A DNA stretch of 33,786 nt, from the NCBI GenBank assembly GCA_018268135.1, contig JAFDXD010000043.1:1-33786 (forward strand), read 5' to 3'. The notes under the pieces were generated by a model. That model searched no databases. It was not told the origin of the DNA and saw only the letters and a program-made list of their open reading frames with translations. This DNA comes from Bacteroidota bacterium (GTDB taxonomy: Bacteria > Bacteroidota > Bacteroidia > Chitinophagales > Chitinophagaceae). The position numbers were made by a program, and so were the translations under genes. Shown here in pieces: positions 9,430 to 17,398 of the stretch; within the stretch, counting starts at the first letter, position 1; every line of letters begins with the position of its first letter.

Positions 9430-10071
9430 ATGGATTTTTTAGATATTTCTTATTCCGAAATTATAAAAATTCTCGTTGCTTTTTTATTGGGGGCATTGCT
9501 TGGCTTAGAGAGGGAGTATCATAATAAATCAGCCGGTTTTCGTACACTGATAATGATTACCATTGGAGCTACTTTGTTTACCATAGTGTCTTATAGAATA
9601 AGTACTACTACCCCTGACCGAATAGCTGCCAATATTGTTACTGGCATTGGATTTATTGGCGCAGGGGTAATATTTAAAGCAGGGATGAAGGTGGGCGGCA
9701 TTACTACTGCTGCTACAATATGGGTAGCCGCCGCCATTGGTATGGCTGTGGGATATGGCGCTTTTTACTTAGCAGCATTTGTTACCATTATCATTTTAAT
9801 CATATTGCTATTATTAACGAGGCTCGAAACATCTTTTGATAAACTAAGGCAGTCGCGATTGTATAAGATTGTGTATTTAAAAAATGAATATAGCAATACA
9901 CTACTTGAAGAAAAATTTTCTTTATTGAAAATAGAATTTATCAAAAATAAAGAAATGAAAATGGGTGGTAGGGTTATTGTATTTTATAAAATAACGGCTA
10001 ATCAATTAAAATTTGATGAGCTGAATAGTTTTTTAATGCAAAGCAGTGAAGTAATGGGTTTTGATGCGTAA
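9430..10071 (+). CDS. MgtC/SapB family inner-membrane protein
   Basis: The protein has 213 residues. The first about 135 are hydrophobic with four to five membrane segments and the MgtC signatures LLGALLGLEREYHNKSAGFRT and GIGFIGAGVIF, then TTAATIWVAAAIGMAVG. The last about 75 residues form a charged cytoplasmic ACT-like tail. MgtC-family proteins are linked to growth in low magnesium and to ATP-synthase or phosphate control in some pathogens; in free-living Bacteroidota the role is not established. It is 47 bases downstream of the MBL gene in the same direction, with no terminator between. I see no Mg-sensing leader in front of it. Confidence 0.9.
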   Translation: MDFLDISYSEIIKILVAFLLGALLGLEREYHNKSAGFRTLIMITIGATLFTIVSYRISTTTPDRIAANIVTGIGFIGAGVIFKAGMKVGGITTAATIWVAAAIGMAVGYGAFYLAAFVTIIILIILLLLTRLETSFDKLRQSRLYKIVYLKNEYSNTLLEEKFSLLKIEFIKNKEMKMGGRVIVFYKITANQLKFDELNSFLMQSSEVMGFDA

Positions 10072-10181
10072 AGAGTGAAAATACAGTGTGAGAAGTTTGC
10101 AATAGCAGTCACTATTTTTTTACGTAGAAAAAATGCTGAAAGTAAACCTGCACTGGTTAGTGGAAAGAAAACACTTTCACT

Positions 10182-11423
10182 TTAAAATCTTTCTACAGTA
10201 AATGCCGAAATATCAATTTCGGTTTTTTTATTTTCGGCTAATTGTGATACCAGTAAGCCGGTGGCTGCACCTTGCGAAATACCGAGCATGGCATGGCCGC
10301 CTGCCAGTATTACATTTTCATATTTTGAAGTTTTGCCAATATAGGGTAATCCATCAGGAGATACGGGGCGTAATCCATTCCAAATATTTTCTACCGGCGG
10401 AAAATTTATTTTTAACCCGGGATAAAAATCTTTGGCCGATTGGTAAATGCCCTCCATTCTTTTTACTAATACTTTATTATTGATACCGCTCAGCTCCATA
10501 GTGCCTCCAATACGAAGCTTATGCCCCCAGGGCGTTATAGCGCATCTGCCATCTACCAATATGGCAGGGTATTTTATATTTTTTTCGATAAAATGATAAG
10601 TATAGCTATAGCCTTTGCCGGGCTGAAGTAATAATTTTATGCCCAGCATTTTGCACACTTCAGGCAGCCAGCTACCGGTAGCTATTACCAATTGATTGCA
10701 ATTAAATTTTCCTTTATCTGTAAGTATGGCTGTAACGTTATTGCCGTTTTTTTCAAATCCACTAACGGTGGTGTATAGTTGAAAATTAACCCCTTTGTGC
10801 TCCAGGTGATTTTTTAAAGCAATCATAAAGAGGCCGGGATTAAAATGAGCATCATCTTTAAAGAGTACTGCGCCTGCTACATTAAGCTCTACGTCAGGCT
10901 CCAGCGCTTGTACGGCGGCGCTATTGAGCCTTTCTACGGTGAGGCCAAGTTTTTCCGCATCATCTGCCAAATGAAATTCATGCTCCAGGGTTGATTGTTT
11001 TTTACACATCATAAAACAACCTTTGTCTTCCATTTCAAATACATCGCCTATATCTTTTCTAATATCATCCATCAGGTGGCGGCTTAGCATCAAAATATTG
11101 CGGAGATGCGGAGCATGTTTTTTTACAGTTGCCGTATTACTGCTTTTAAAAAAATGATAACCCCATTTGAGTAAGTCGAGATTGAGCCTTGGCTTGATGT
11201 AAAAAGGGCTGCTACTGCTTAGCATGTGTTTAACACCTTCTGCAATAATACCCGGAGATGCCAATGGTACAAAATGGCTGGGGCTTAAATAGCCCATATT
11301 ACCAAAGGAGCATCCATCGGTAATATTTCCTCTTTCTATTACGGTAATTTCATGTCCTTGTTGTTGCAAATAATATGCGCTGCACAATCCAATTACTCCT
11401 CCTCCTGCAATGGTTACTTTCAT
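10182..11423 (-). CDS. FAD-dependent D-amino-acid (cis-4-hydroxy-D-proline) oxidase/dehydrogenase
   Basis: The protein has 413 residues and belongs to the DadA/DAO family. The N-terminal dinucleotide-binding fold is plain: VTIAGGGVIGLCSAYYLQQQ (residues 3-22) followed by the acidic strand end VIER. The C-terminal FAD-contacting motif is GGHAMLGISQGAATG. Following the 4-hydroxyproline epimerase by 33 bases in the same operon, it is best read as the enzyme that oxidises cis-4-hydroxy-D-proline to 1-pyrroline-4-hydroxy-2-carboxylate, the second step of trans-4-hydroxy-L-proline breakdown. The exact substrate is inferred from context; sequence alone gives a D-amino-acid or glycine-oxidase-like flavoenzyme. 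Electron acceptor (oxygen or respiratory chain) is not visible. Confidence 0.87.
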   Translation of the reverse strand: MKVTIAGGGVIGLCSAYYLQQQGHEITVIERGNITDGCSFGNMGYLSPSHFVPLASPGIIAEGVKHMLSSSSPFYIKPRLNLDLLKWGYHFFKSSNTATVKKHAPHLRNILMLSRHLMDDIRKDIGDVFEMEDKGCFMMCKKQSTLEHEFHLADDAEKLGLTVERLNSAAVQALEPDVELNVAGAVLFKDDAHFNPGLFMIALKNHLEHKGVNFQLYTTVSGFEKNGNNVTAILTDKGKFNCNQLVIATGSWLPEVCKMLGIKLLLQPGKGYSYTYHFIEKNIKYPAILVDGRCAITPWGHKLRIGGTMELSGINNKVLVKRMEGIYQSAKDFYPGLKINFPPVENIWNGLRPVSPDGLPYIGKTSKYENVILAGGHAMLGISQGAATGLLVSQLAENKKTEIDISAFTVERF

Positions 11424-11456
11424 TTTATTTTTTAATCATTTATAATTCAAATTTTT

Positions 11457-12455
11457 TTATACCACCTGAAAACCGAATGCATACGGGTCATCATCTCTAT
11501 CAATGGTAATAATATTTTGCCCGTATATTTTAGCCCAGCCCTCTATACCCGGGCGTATAGCGGGTATATTTTCCATCATTGTTTCTTCTTCAATGCTGCC
11601 TGTAAATTTACTTCCAATAATACTTTCATGTATAAATAATTCTCCTTTTTTTAATTTTCCTTTTGCATACCATTGGGCCATTCTTGCGCTGGTGCCGGTG
11701 CCACAGGGGCTTCTGTCTATGGCTTTATCGCCATAGAATACGGCATTGCGGGCAGTAGAGGTTTTGTCTATTACTGCTCCCGTCCACAAAATATGGCTAC
11801 AACCAGCAATGGTTTCATTTTGAGGATGTACAAAAGAATATTTTTCGTTTATGCGTTGCCGTAATATGCCTGAAAATTCTATTAATTGGCCGGCAGTATA
11901 GTGTTGAATGCCTTTAAAATTTTTTTGTTCATCAATGATGGCATAAAAATTTCCACCATAAGCTACATCTATTACCAACTCTCCTAACTGTGGCGATGCT
12001 ATGGTAAGATCAGCAGCAGCAAGGTATGAAATAACATTGGTGAGTTTTACGCTGCTTACTTTGTTGCCCGCCTGCTTATATTCTATCAATACTAGCCCTG
12101 CAGGCGCTTCCATTCGTACTATGCCGGGTGTTTTTGGCTGTATCAATCCTTCTTCTATTGCTATGGTAATGGTGCCAATGGTGCCATGCCCACACATGGG
12201 AAGACAGCCGCTGGTTTCAATAAATAATACGGCTACATCATTTTGCGGATCATGCGGAGGATATAAAATACTGCCACTCATCATATCGTGGCCACGGGGC
12301 TCAAACATAAGCCCGGTGCGTATCCAATCATATTCTTTTAAAAAATGCTGGCGCTTTTCGCTCATGTTGTTGCCTTGCAATACCGGCCCTCCACTTTTAA
12401 TGAGCCTTACCGGATTGCCACAAGTATGAGCATCAATGCAGGTAAATGTATTCAA
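11457..12455 (-). CDS. 4-hydroxyproline 2-epimerase (proline racemase family)
   Basis: The protein has 332 residues. Both catalytic cysteines of the proline racemase superfamily are present: C88 in CLPMCGHGTIG and C251 in DRSPCGTGTSA. Two cysteines mark an epimerase/racemase rather than the trans-3-hydroxyproline dehydratase subgroup, which lacks one. Known bacterial 4-hydroxyproline epimerases have the first cysteine at the same position. The enzyme inverts C2 of trans-4-hydroxy-L-proline to cis-4-hydroxy-D-proline in the cytoplasm. It heads a two-gene unit with the flavoenzyme at 10182, and the remaining two pathway genes lie at 15806 and 17399. Proline racemase activity is the main alternative, made unlikely by this context. 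Confidence 0.92.
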   Translation of the reverse strand: MNTFTCIDAHTCGNPVRLIKSGGPVLQGNNMSEKRQHFLKEYDWIRTGLMFEPRGHDMMSGSILYPPHDPQNDVAVLFIETSGCLPMCGHGTIGTITIAIEEGLIQPKTPGIVRMEAPAGLVLIEYKQAGNKVSSVKLTNVISYLAAADLTIASPQLGELVIDVAYGGNFYAIIDEQKNFKGIQHYTAGQLIEFSGILRQRINEKYSFVHPQNETIAGCSHILWTGAVIDKTSTARNAVFYGDKAIDRSPCGTGTSARMAQWYAKGKLKKGELFIHESIIGSKFTGSIEEETMMENIPAIRPGIEGWAKIYGQNIITIDRDDDPYAFGFQVV

Positions 12456-12600
12456 ATTTTAATTAATATTTTGAGGTTAACAGGATATGCAAAGTTGAAA
12501 ATTTAAATTAAATTTGAGCTAATTAATTGACGATTGGCTAAATGAATGGCACACAATTTTTATTCTCTGTAAACCTGCTGAAAATATAACCCAATGTTTT

Positions 12601-12648
12601 TGTAAATGTAACACTTACTTTTTTAAAATGTTTGCAGCTACATTTACA
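12601..12648. promoter_or_regulatory. Inverted repeat in divergent intergenic region
   Basis: TGTAAATGTA at 12601-12610 is the exact reverse complement of TACATTTACA at 12639-12648, 28 bases apart. It lies between the start codons of the minus-strand epimerase gene (12455) and the plus-strand hydroxylase gene (12707). It could be a pair of half-sites for a regulator, or chance in A/T-rich DNA. The gap also contains a weak -7-like box for the epimerase (CAACTTTG, minus strand, near 12500). Confidence 0.3.
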
Positions 12649-12706
12649 GTTATGCTACACTTATCGTTTTTGGTAAATAGCATTTTATTTTATTAAATTA
12701 TTTTTT

Positions 12707-13978
12707 ATGGAAGCTTACGGTAAAATATTATTGATTGCAATGCCGGTATTTTTATTACTGGTGTTGTTTGAAAAATGGTATGGCTGGTATAAAGGAAAAG
12801 CTACAGTACGTACCATGGATATGATTAGCAGCCTAAGCAGCGGAGTAACAAATGTAACCAAAGATGTACTGGGCCTTAGCATTGCCGTATTGAGCTACGA
12901 ATGGCTGGTACAGCATATTGCCATTACACATCTTAAGGCATCATGGCTTGTGTACCTTGTTACTTTTATTGCGTTAGATTTTTCGGGGTATGTAGTACAT
13001 GCAATAGATCATAAAGTCAATTTTTTTTGGAACAGTCATATCATTCATCATAGTAGCGAAGATTTTAACCTGGCATGTGCACTAAGGCAAAGTATATCGG
13101 TATTTGTAAGATTGTTTGCAATATTATTGTTTCCGGCAGCCTTGCTGGGCGTGCCCTCGCAGGTAATTGCTTTTGTAGCTCCCTTGCATTTGTTTGCCCA
13201 GTTTTGGTATCATACACAGCACATCAATAAAATGGGTTTTTTAGAAAAAATTATTGTAACACCCTCTCATCACCGGGTGCATCATGCTTTAAACAAAGAA
13301 TATATTGATAAAAACTATGGGCAAATTCTCATCATTTGGGATAAAATATTCGGCACTTTTCAGGAAGAGCTAAAAGAAGTGCCACCGGTATATGGCATTA
13401 CCAGGCCGGTACAAACCTGGAACCCCATCAAAATAAATTTTCAGCACATGTGGCTTATGATAAGAGATGCATGGTACACCAATAGCTGGAAAAATAAAAT
13501 AAAAGTTTTTTATGCACCTACGGGCTGGCGGCCGGATGATGTGATTGAAAAAATTCCGGTGTATAAAATAGAAGACCCTTACCATTTTGAAAAATATGAC
13601 AAATCGTATTCTTCGGCAATGTATGCCTGGGCTGGGCTTCAGGTATTTGCTTTGCTGGTTTTTGTAAGTTACTTATTTGGAAACATTGCTTCTATTGGAA
13701 GCCCCGGCATTTTTATTTACGGCGCATTTATTTTTTTAAGTATATATGCAACTACCGATATGATGGATAAAAACAAAACCGCATTTGGCTGGGAGCTGGC
13801 AAAAAATATTTTTGGATTTGCAGCTATATGGTACCTGGGCGACTGGTTTGGTACTGATAAATTTTCTTATTCTATAAAATACAGTATAGAAGCCTATTTT
13901 ATTATCTCCACAGCTTTTGCCGGATGGCTTGTGTATCATGATTTTTTAGACACAAAAACTTCTACAGCTTTGGCATAA
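12707..13978 (+). CDS. Alkylglycerol monooxygenase-like membrane hydroxylase (fatty acid hydroxylase superfamily)
   Basis: The protein has 423 residues. It is a membrane di-iron protein with the full histidine set: HAIDH (98-102), HIIHH (111-115), H169 and H172, and SHHRVHH (187-193). There are N-terminal membrane segments at about 8-22 and 80-96, and a hydrophobic C-terminal region at about 308-415. From memory, the stretches HHSSEDFNLACALRQS and DKNYGQILIIWDKIFGTF are much closer to animal alkylglycerol monooxygenase (AGMO/TMEM195) than to sterol C5 or C4 enzymes. AGMO cleaves ether lipids by hydroxylating the O-alkyl carbon; whether this bacterial enzyme does so is inference. It converges on the DUF885 gene with one base between stop codons, and it splits the hydroxyproline genes. 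Confidence 0.87.
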   Translation: MEAYGKILLIAMPVFLLLVLFEKWYGWYKGKATVRTMDMISSLSSGVTNVTKDVLGLSIAVLSYEWLVQHIAITHLKASWLVYLVTFIALDFSGYVVHAIDHKVNFFWNSHIIHHSSEDFNLACALRQSISVFVRLFAILLFPAALLGVPSQVIAFVAPLHLFAQFWYHTQHINKMGFLEKIIVTPSHHRVHHALNKEYIDKNYGQILIIWDKIFGTFQEELKEVPPVYGITRPVQTWNPIKINFQHMWLMIRDAWYTNSWKNKIKVFYAPTGWRPDDVIEKIPVYKIEDPYHFEKYDKSYSSAMYAWAGLQVFALLVFVSYLFGNIASIGSPGIFIYGAFIFLSIYATTDMMDKNKTAFGWELAKNIFGFAAIWYLGDWFGTDKFSYSIKYSIEAYFIISTAFAGWLVYHDFLDTKTSTALA

Positions 13979-13979
13979 C

Positions 13980-15722
13980 TTATTTTAATTTATCCGCAAT
14001 ATATTTATCTACCATCATTTCCAATACATTTAAAGTAACACTGCCCTGCGATAAAACCGTGTCATGAAACTCCCTGATATCGAATTTTGTTCCAAGCGCA
14101 GTTTCTGCTTTTTTTCTTAATTCTTTAATTTTTAATTCGCCCACTTTATAAGCAAGCGCCTGCCCCGGCCATGAGATATACCTGTTTACTTCTGTATTTA
14201 CTTCATGTAAAGAAAGGGCTGTATTTTCTGATAAATATTTTACAGCCTGCTCCCTTGTCCAGCCTTTTGTATGCAAGGCTACATCCAACACAAGGCGGCA
14301 GGCACGCCACATTTCGTAAGTAAGCCTTCCAAAATGCGAATAAGGGTCTTTATAAAATCCCATCTCTGTACCTAAATATTCTGCGTACAATCCCCAGCCC
14401 TCACCAAATGCATTTACATAAAGGTTCCGCCTAAATGATGGCAGGTTGTCAAGCTCTTGTGCAAGGGATATTTGAAGATGATGCCCCGGTACAGACTCGT
14501 GCAGGCTTAGCGCTTCGAGATTGTATAAAGGGCGGCTTTTAAGATCGTAGGTATTTACCCAATAATGTGCAGCACGCTTGCTATGTATGGGCGCTCCCGA
14601 ATACCTGCCGGCAGTATAGGTAGGCGCAAGGTAAGCAGGCACAGGCTCTACGCCATAGGGTTCCCTTGGCAGCTTGCCAAAAAATGATGACAACATCCCA
14701 TCTGACTTTTTGCAGATATAAGAGGCTTCTTTTAATAATTGCTCAGGGCTTGTTACATAAAATTTGGGGTCTGTACGCAAATATTGTATAAACTGTTGCA
14801 TGGTACCCTTATAATTCAACTCTTTCAATACTGCTTCCATTTCTTTTTTAATACGTGCCACTTCGGATAAGCCTAACTGATATACTTCTTCATAAGACAT
14901 ATCAGTAGTAGTGTAGTGGTGCACCCTGTCCTGATAATATGCAAGGCCATCCGGAAAATTAGATACCCCAATTGTTTTTCTTGTGTTGGGTAAATATTCT
15001 TTATCAAAAAATGTTTTTATTTTTTTGAAAGATGCAATGGCATATTGCTGTACCGCCGCTTTGGCTTCTGTAGTTATTTTTTGCCAGTCTTCATCGCTAA
15101 TGACAAAACTCTTTTTTAAAAACGGTTTGTAAAAAATACTTTGTACCGGGTCAGCTACTATATGTTGCTCATAGGTATTTTGATACCCATCAAGTATGGC
15201 CCTTGGCTGGTCTATTCCTGCTGCAAGGCCTTTACGCATCAGCGCCAGGTTTTCATCTACATATCGTGGAATGTCTTTTAACCTGTTGATGTAATTTTCT
15301 GCTTCTTCTTTGGATGAAAACACGCTGGAACCCATGTAGGCAAGGCTTGTATGAAAACCTTCATCAGAAAGTATAGGGTTTAAGTACGATTTGTATTTGT
15401 AAGATGAGATGTCATCTTCAATATCATATTTCAATAACTCTAGGTTTATCTTGTCATCAAATGACAGTGTATTTTTATCAATACTATTTAATTCAGATTG
15501 AATACCCGAATAAAATTGATATCGGTTTAAAAAATGCTCTTCCGTATTGGAGCCCAGAGGATGGTTGGCGGCGCTATCTTTCTTCCACTCACTTTTTTGG
15601 AAGTCTCTAATTTCGTCCAACGCTTTTTGTATGGCTGGCGCTACTACTACATTTTTATGCTGAGCAAAAGAGCTGTGGGTAAATAATGAAAAAATTACAA
15701 GGAAGCTAATGAGTCTTTTCAT
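13980..15722 (-). CDS. Secreted DUF885 family (peptidase-like) protein
   Basis: The protein has 580 residues with a signal peptide (MKRLISFLVIFSLFTHSSFA, cut near residue 20) and no lipobox. The DUF885 hallmark HESVPGHH is at residues 408-415, and a second acidic motif, GEGWGLYAEYLG, follows about 35 residues later, giving the HExxPGH...E arrangement of a putative zinc metallopeptidase. Length is normal for the family, whose characterised relatives act on small peptides. It would work in the periplasm. A hairpin terminator at 15759-15790 separates it from the upstream dehydrogenase gene, so it has its own promoter despite lying inside the hydroxyproline region. A supply role, releasing hydroxyproline from peptides, is tempting but unproved. 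Confidence 0.9.
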   Translation of the reverse strand: MKRLISFLVIFSLFTHSSFAQHKNVVVAPAIQKALDEIRDFQKSEWKKDSAANHPLGSNTEEHFLNRYQFYSGIQSELNSIDKNTLSFDDKINLELLKYDIEDDISSYKYKSYLNPILSDEGFHTSLAYMGSSVFSSKEEAENYINRLKDIPRYVDENLALMRKGLAAGIDQPRAILDGYQNTYEQHIVADPVQSIFYKPFLKKSFVISDEDWQKITTEAKAAVQQYAIASFKKIKTFFDKEYLPNTRKTIGVSNFPDGLAYYQDRVHHYTTTDMSYEEVYQLGLSEVARIKKEMEAVLKELNYKGTMQQFIQYLRTDPKFYVTSPEQLLKEASYICKKSDGMLSSFFGKLPREPYGVEPVPAYLAPTYTAGRYSGAPIHSKRAAHYWVNTYDLKSRPLYNLEALSLHESVPGHHLQISLAQELDNLPSFRRNLYVNAFGEGWGLYAEYLGTEMGFYKDPYSHFGRLTYEMWRACRLVLDVALHTKGWTREQAVKYLSENTALSLHEVNTEVNRYISWPGQALAYKVGELKIKELRKKAETALGTKFDIREFHDTVLSQGSVTLNVLEMMVDKYIADKLK

Positions 15723-15758
15723 AAAAAATATGTTGAATAAAATGAGTAGTGAAAAATA

Positions 15759-15790
15759 AAAAAAATCTGCCGTACGAGCAGATTTTTTAT
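15759..15790 (-). terminator. Intrinsic terminator after semialdehyde dehydrogenase gene
   Basis: AAAAAAATCTGC (15759-15770) pairs with GCAGATTTTTT (15778-15788) around CGTACGA, with A and T runs on both sides, so it can act in either direction. It sits 16 bases beyond the dehydrogenase stop and before the DUF885 start. Confidence 0.75.
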
Positions 15791-15805
15791 TTTAATGGTA
15801 ATTGC

Positions 15806-17278
15806 TTACTTGCATAGTTCCCCATTAATCGTTCGCCATATTGCTAAGGGGTTTTCGTTTTTCAATTCGTCCGGAAGCAGGGCATTCGGCCAGTTTTGGT
15901 AAGCAATAGGTCTTGCAAATCTTTTAATGCCATCAGCTCCTACCGATGTAAATCGGCTGTCGGTAGTAGCCGGAAAAGGGCCACCATGCTGCATTGCAAG
16001 GCACACTTCTACACCCGTAGGCACGCTGTTCAAAATAAATCTGCCACAAATATTTTCTACAATATTTATTAATTTTTCATTTTGAAGAATATCATTTTCT
16101 GTGGCCATTAGGGTACAGGTAAGCTGCCCTTCTGTTTTTTTGGCTACAGCAATCATTTCATTTATATCAGCACATTTAATAATGATAGAGTAGGGGCCAA
16201 ATACTTCCTGCTGTATAATTGCATTGGTGAGATATTCTGTAGCAGTAGTGCTGGCAATGGTTGCAGTGCCTTCATTAAGTCCTGCTTTTTTTTCCGAAAC
16301 TTCAATTTGGGTTACTTCAGATTGTGCTAAAGCTATTCCTCTTTTTTCTACATAATTTTTGTAAATGCCTGCATTCAGCATCGGCGCCGGAGCAATCTTT
16401 TTTATTTCTGCTGCAAGTGTGTTGGTAAATTTTTTTAAATCATCATTATCAATGCCAATAATAATGCCCGGGTTGGTGCAAAATTGCCCTACGCCTAAGC
16501 TGATGGAGGCTGCATAAAGTTTAGCAATTTCTTCTGACGAAGTTTTCATTTTTTCCGGCAGTAAAAATACCGGGTTTACACTGCCCATTTCTGCAAATAC
16601 GGGTATCGGCTCCTTGCGTTGATTTCCCCAATCAAATAATTGTTTGCCCCCTGCCAGCGAGCCTGTAAAGCCAACTGCTTTTGTATGCTCGTGCTTTACC
16701 AAAGCCTCGCCCACAGCCCATGATGCGCCATGTACATGAGCAAAAATACCTTTGGGTAAATAACAATTTGCAGCGGCTTTCTTGATGGCATTGGCTACTA
16801 TCTCACTCGTGTTGGCATGTGCCGGATGGGCCTTTACTATCACCGGGCACCCTGCTGCAAAGGCGCAGGCTGTATCGCCCCCGGCTGTAGAGTATGCCAA
16901 CGGAAAATTACTTGCACCAAATACCAGCACCGGCCCAAGTGGCACCAACATTTTTCTTATGTCTGGCTTTGCAGGAGTTTTATTGGCATCGGCAGTATCT
17001 ATTCTTGCATCCAACCATTGGCCGCCTTCGCAAAATGATGCGTAGTTGTTCAATTGAAAAATGGTTCTTGCTTTTTCGCCTCTTATTCTTGCCTCCGGCA
17101 AATTGGTTTCCTGCATCGCCGTTTGTATCAATGCATCGCCGCAATTTTCTAACTCCACAGCTATGCTTCTTAAAAAATTTGCCCGCTGTGCTAAAGATAA
17201 TTTTCGATACACCTGAAATGCTTCCCAGGCTTCATGTAGTACTTCGTCTATTTGCTCTGTGGTAAAATCTGTAAACAT
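15806..17278 (-). CDS. 2-oxoglutarate semialdehyde dehydrogenase (NAD(P)+ aldehyde dehydrogenase)
   Basis: The protein has 490 residues and belongs to the aldehyde dehydrogenase superfamily. The catalytic cysteine is C267 in GVGQFCTNPG, and the general-base glutamate is E230 in VFAEMGSVNP. The cofactor loop is FTGSLAGGKQLF, with GASNFPLAYSTAGGDTACAFAAG before it. The short Gly-Gln-Phe-Cys context is typical of the NADP-preferring ketoglutarate semialdehyde dehydrogenases. It would oxidise 2-oxoglutarate semialdehyde to 2-oxoglutarate, the last step of hydroxyproline degradation (also used in sugar-acid pathways). It follows the DapA-family gene by 120 bases, and that gap carries a leader element resembling the one before glpK. 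Confidence 0.9.
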   Translation of the reverse strand: MFTDFTTEQIDEVLHEAWEAFQVYRKLSLAQRANFLRSIAVELENCGDALIQTAMQETNLPEARIRGEKARTIFQLNNYASFCEGGQWLDARIDTADANKTPAKPDIRKMLVPLGPVLVFGASNFPLAYSTAGGDTACAFAAGCPVIVKAHPAHANTSEIVANAIKKAAANCYLPKGIFAHVHGASWAVGEALVKHEHTKAVGFTGSLAGGKQLFDWGNQRKEPIPVFAEMGSVNPVFLLPEKMKTSSEEIAKLYAASISLGVGQFCTNPGIIIGIDNDDLKKFTNTLAAEIKKIAPAPMLNAGIYKNYVEKRGIALAQSEVTQIEVSEKKAGLNEGTATIASTTATEYLTNAIIQQEVFGPYSIIIKCADINEMIAVAKKTEGQLTCTLMATENDILQNEKLINIVENICGRFILNSVPTGVEVCLAMQHGGPFPATTDSRFTSVGADGIKRFARPIAYQNWPNALLPDELKNENPLAIWRTINGELCK

Positions 17279-17280
17279 CT

Positions 17281-17370
17281 TTTGTGATTTTTTTTATGAG
17301 CCGGGCAGTATCTCTTTTATCAACTGCATGGGCGTCGCACTCTTGTGCATTTAATCTTTATGGAGCATTT
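17281..17370 (-). promoter_or_regulatory. Leader element, copy 1 (upstream of semialdehyde dehydrogenase)
   Basis: The 27-base core at 17320-17346 matches 23 of 27 positions with the core of copy 2 at 22167-22193. Shared blocks in minus orientation are ACAAG, GTGCGACGCC, ATG and TGA, and the likeness continues at lower identity on both sides, including a GCCCGGCT block and an A-run just before the start codon. The core lies 41 bases from the downstream ATG at 17278. In this copy GCAC and GTGC can form a small hairpin. It may be a regulatory leader or a dispersed repeat that landed twice in front of catabolic genes. Confidence 0.5.
17294..17350 (-). other. Possible 18-codon leader ORF inside copy 1
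   Basis: An ATG at 17350 opens an 18-codon frame reading MHKSATPMQLIKEILPGS and ending with TAA at 17294-17296. A TAA stands immediately before the ATG, and the dehydrogenase start follows 15 bases after the stop. In copy 2 the same frame keeps the K-x-A-T-P-M pattern but lacks an ATG at the same place and stops earlier. Translation is therefore uncertain; nucleotide conservation could explain the likeness. Confidence 0.25.
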
Positions 17371-17398
17371 ATCTTAGCGAATCAAAACTCCTTCTTAC

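Noticed and set aside
12001-12429. 142-codon plus-strand frame antisense to the epimerase gene
   Set aside because: The epimerase carries both catalytic cysteines in the correct frame; the antisense is a shadow.
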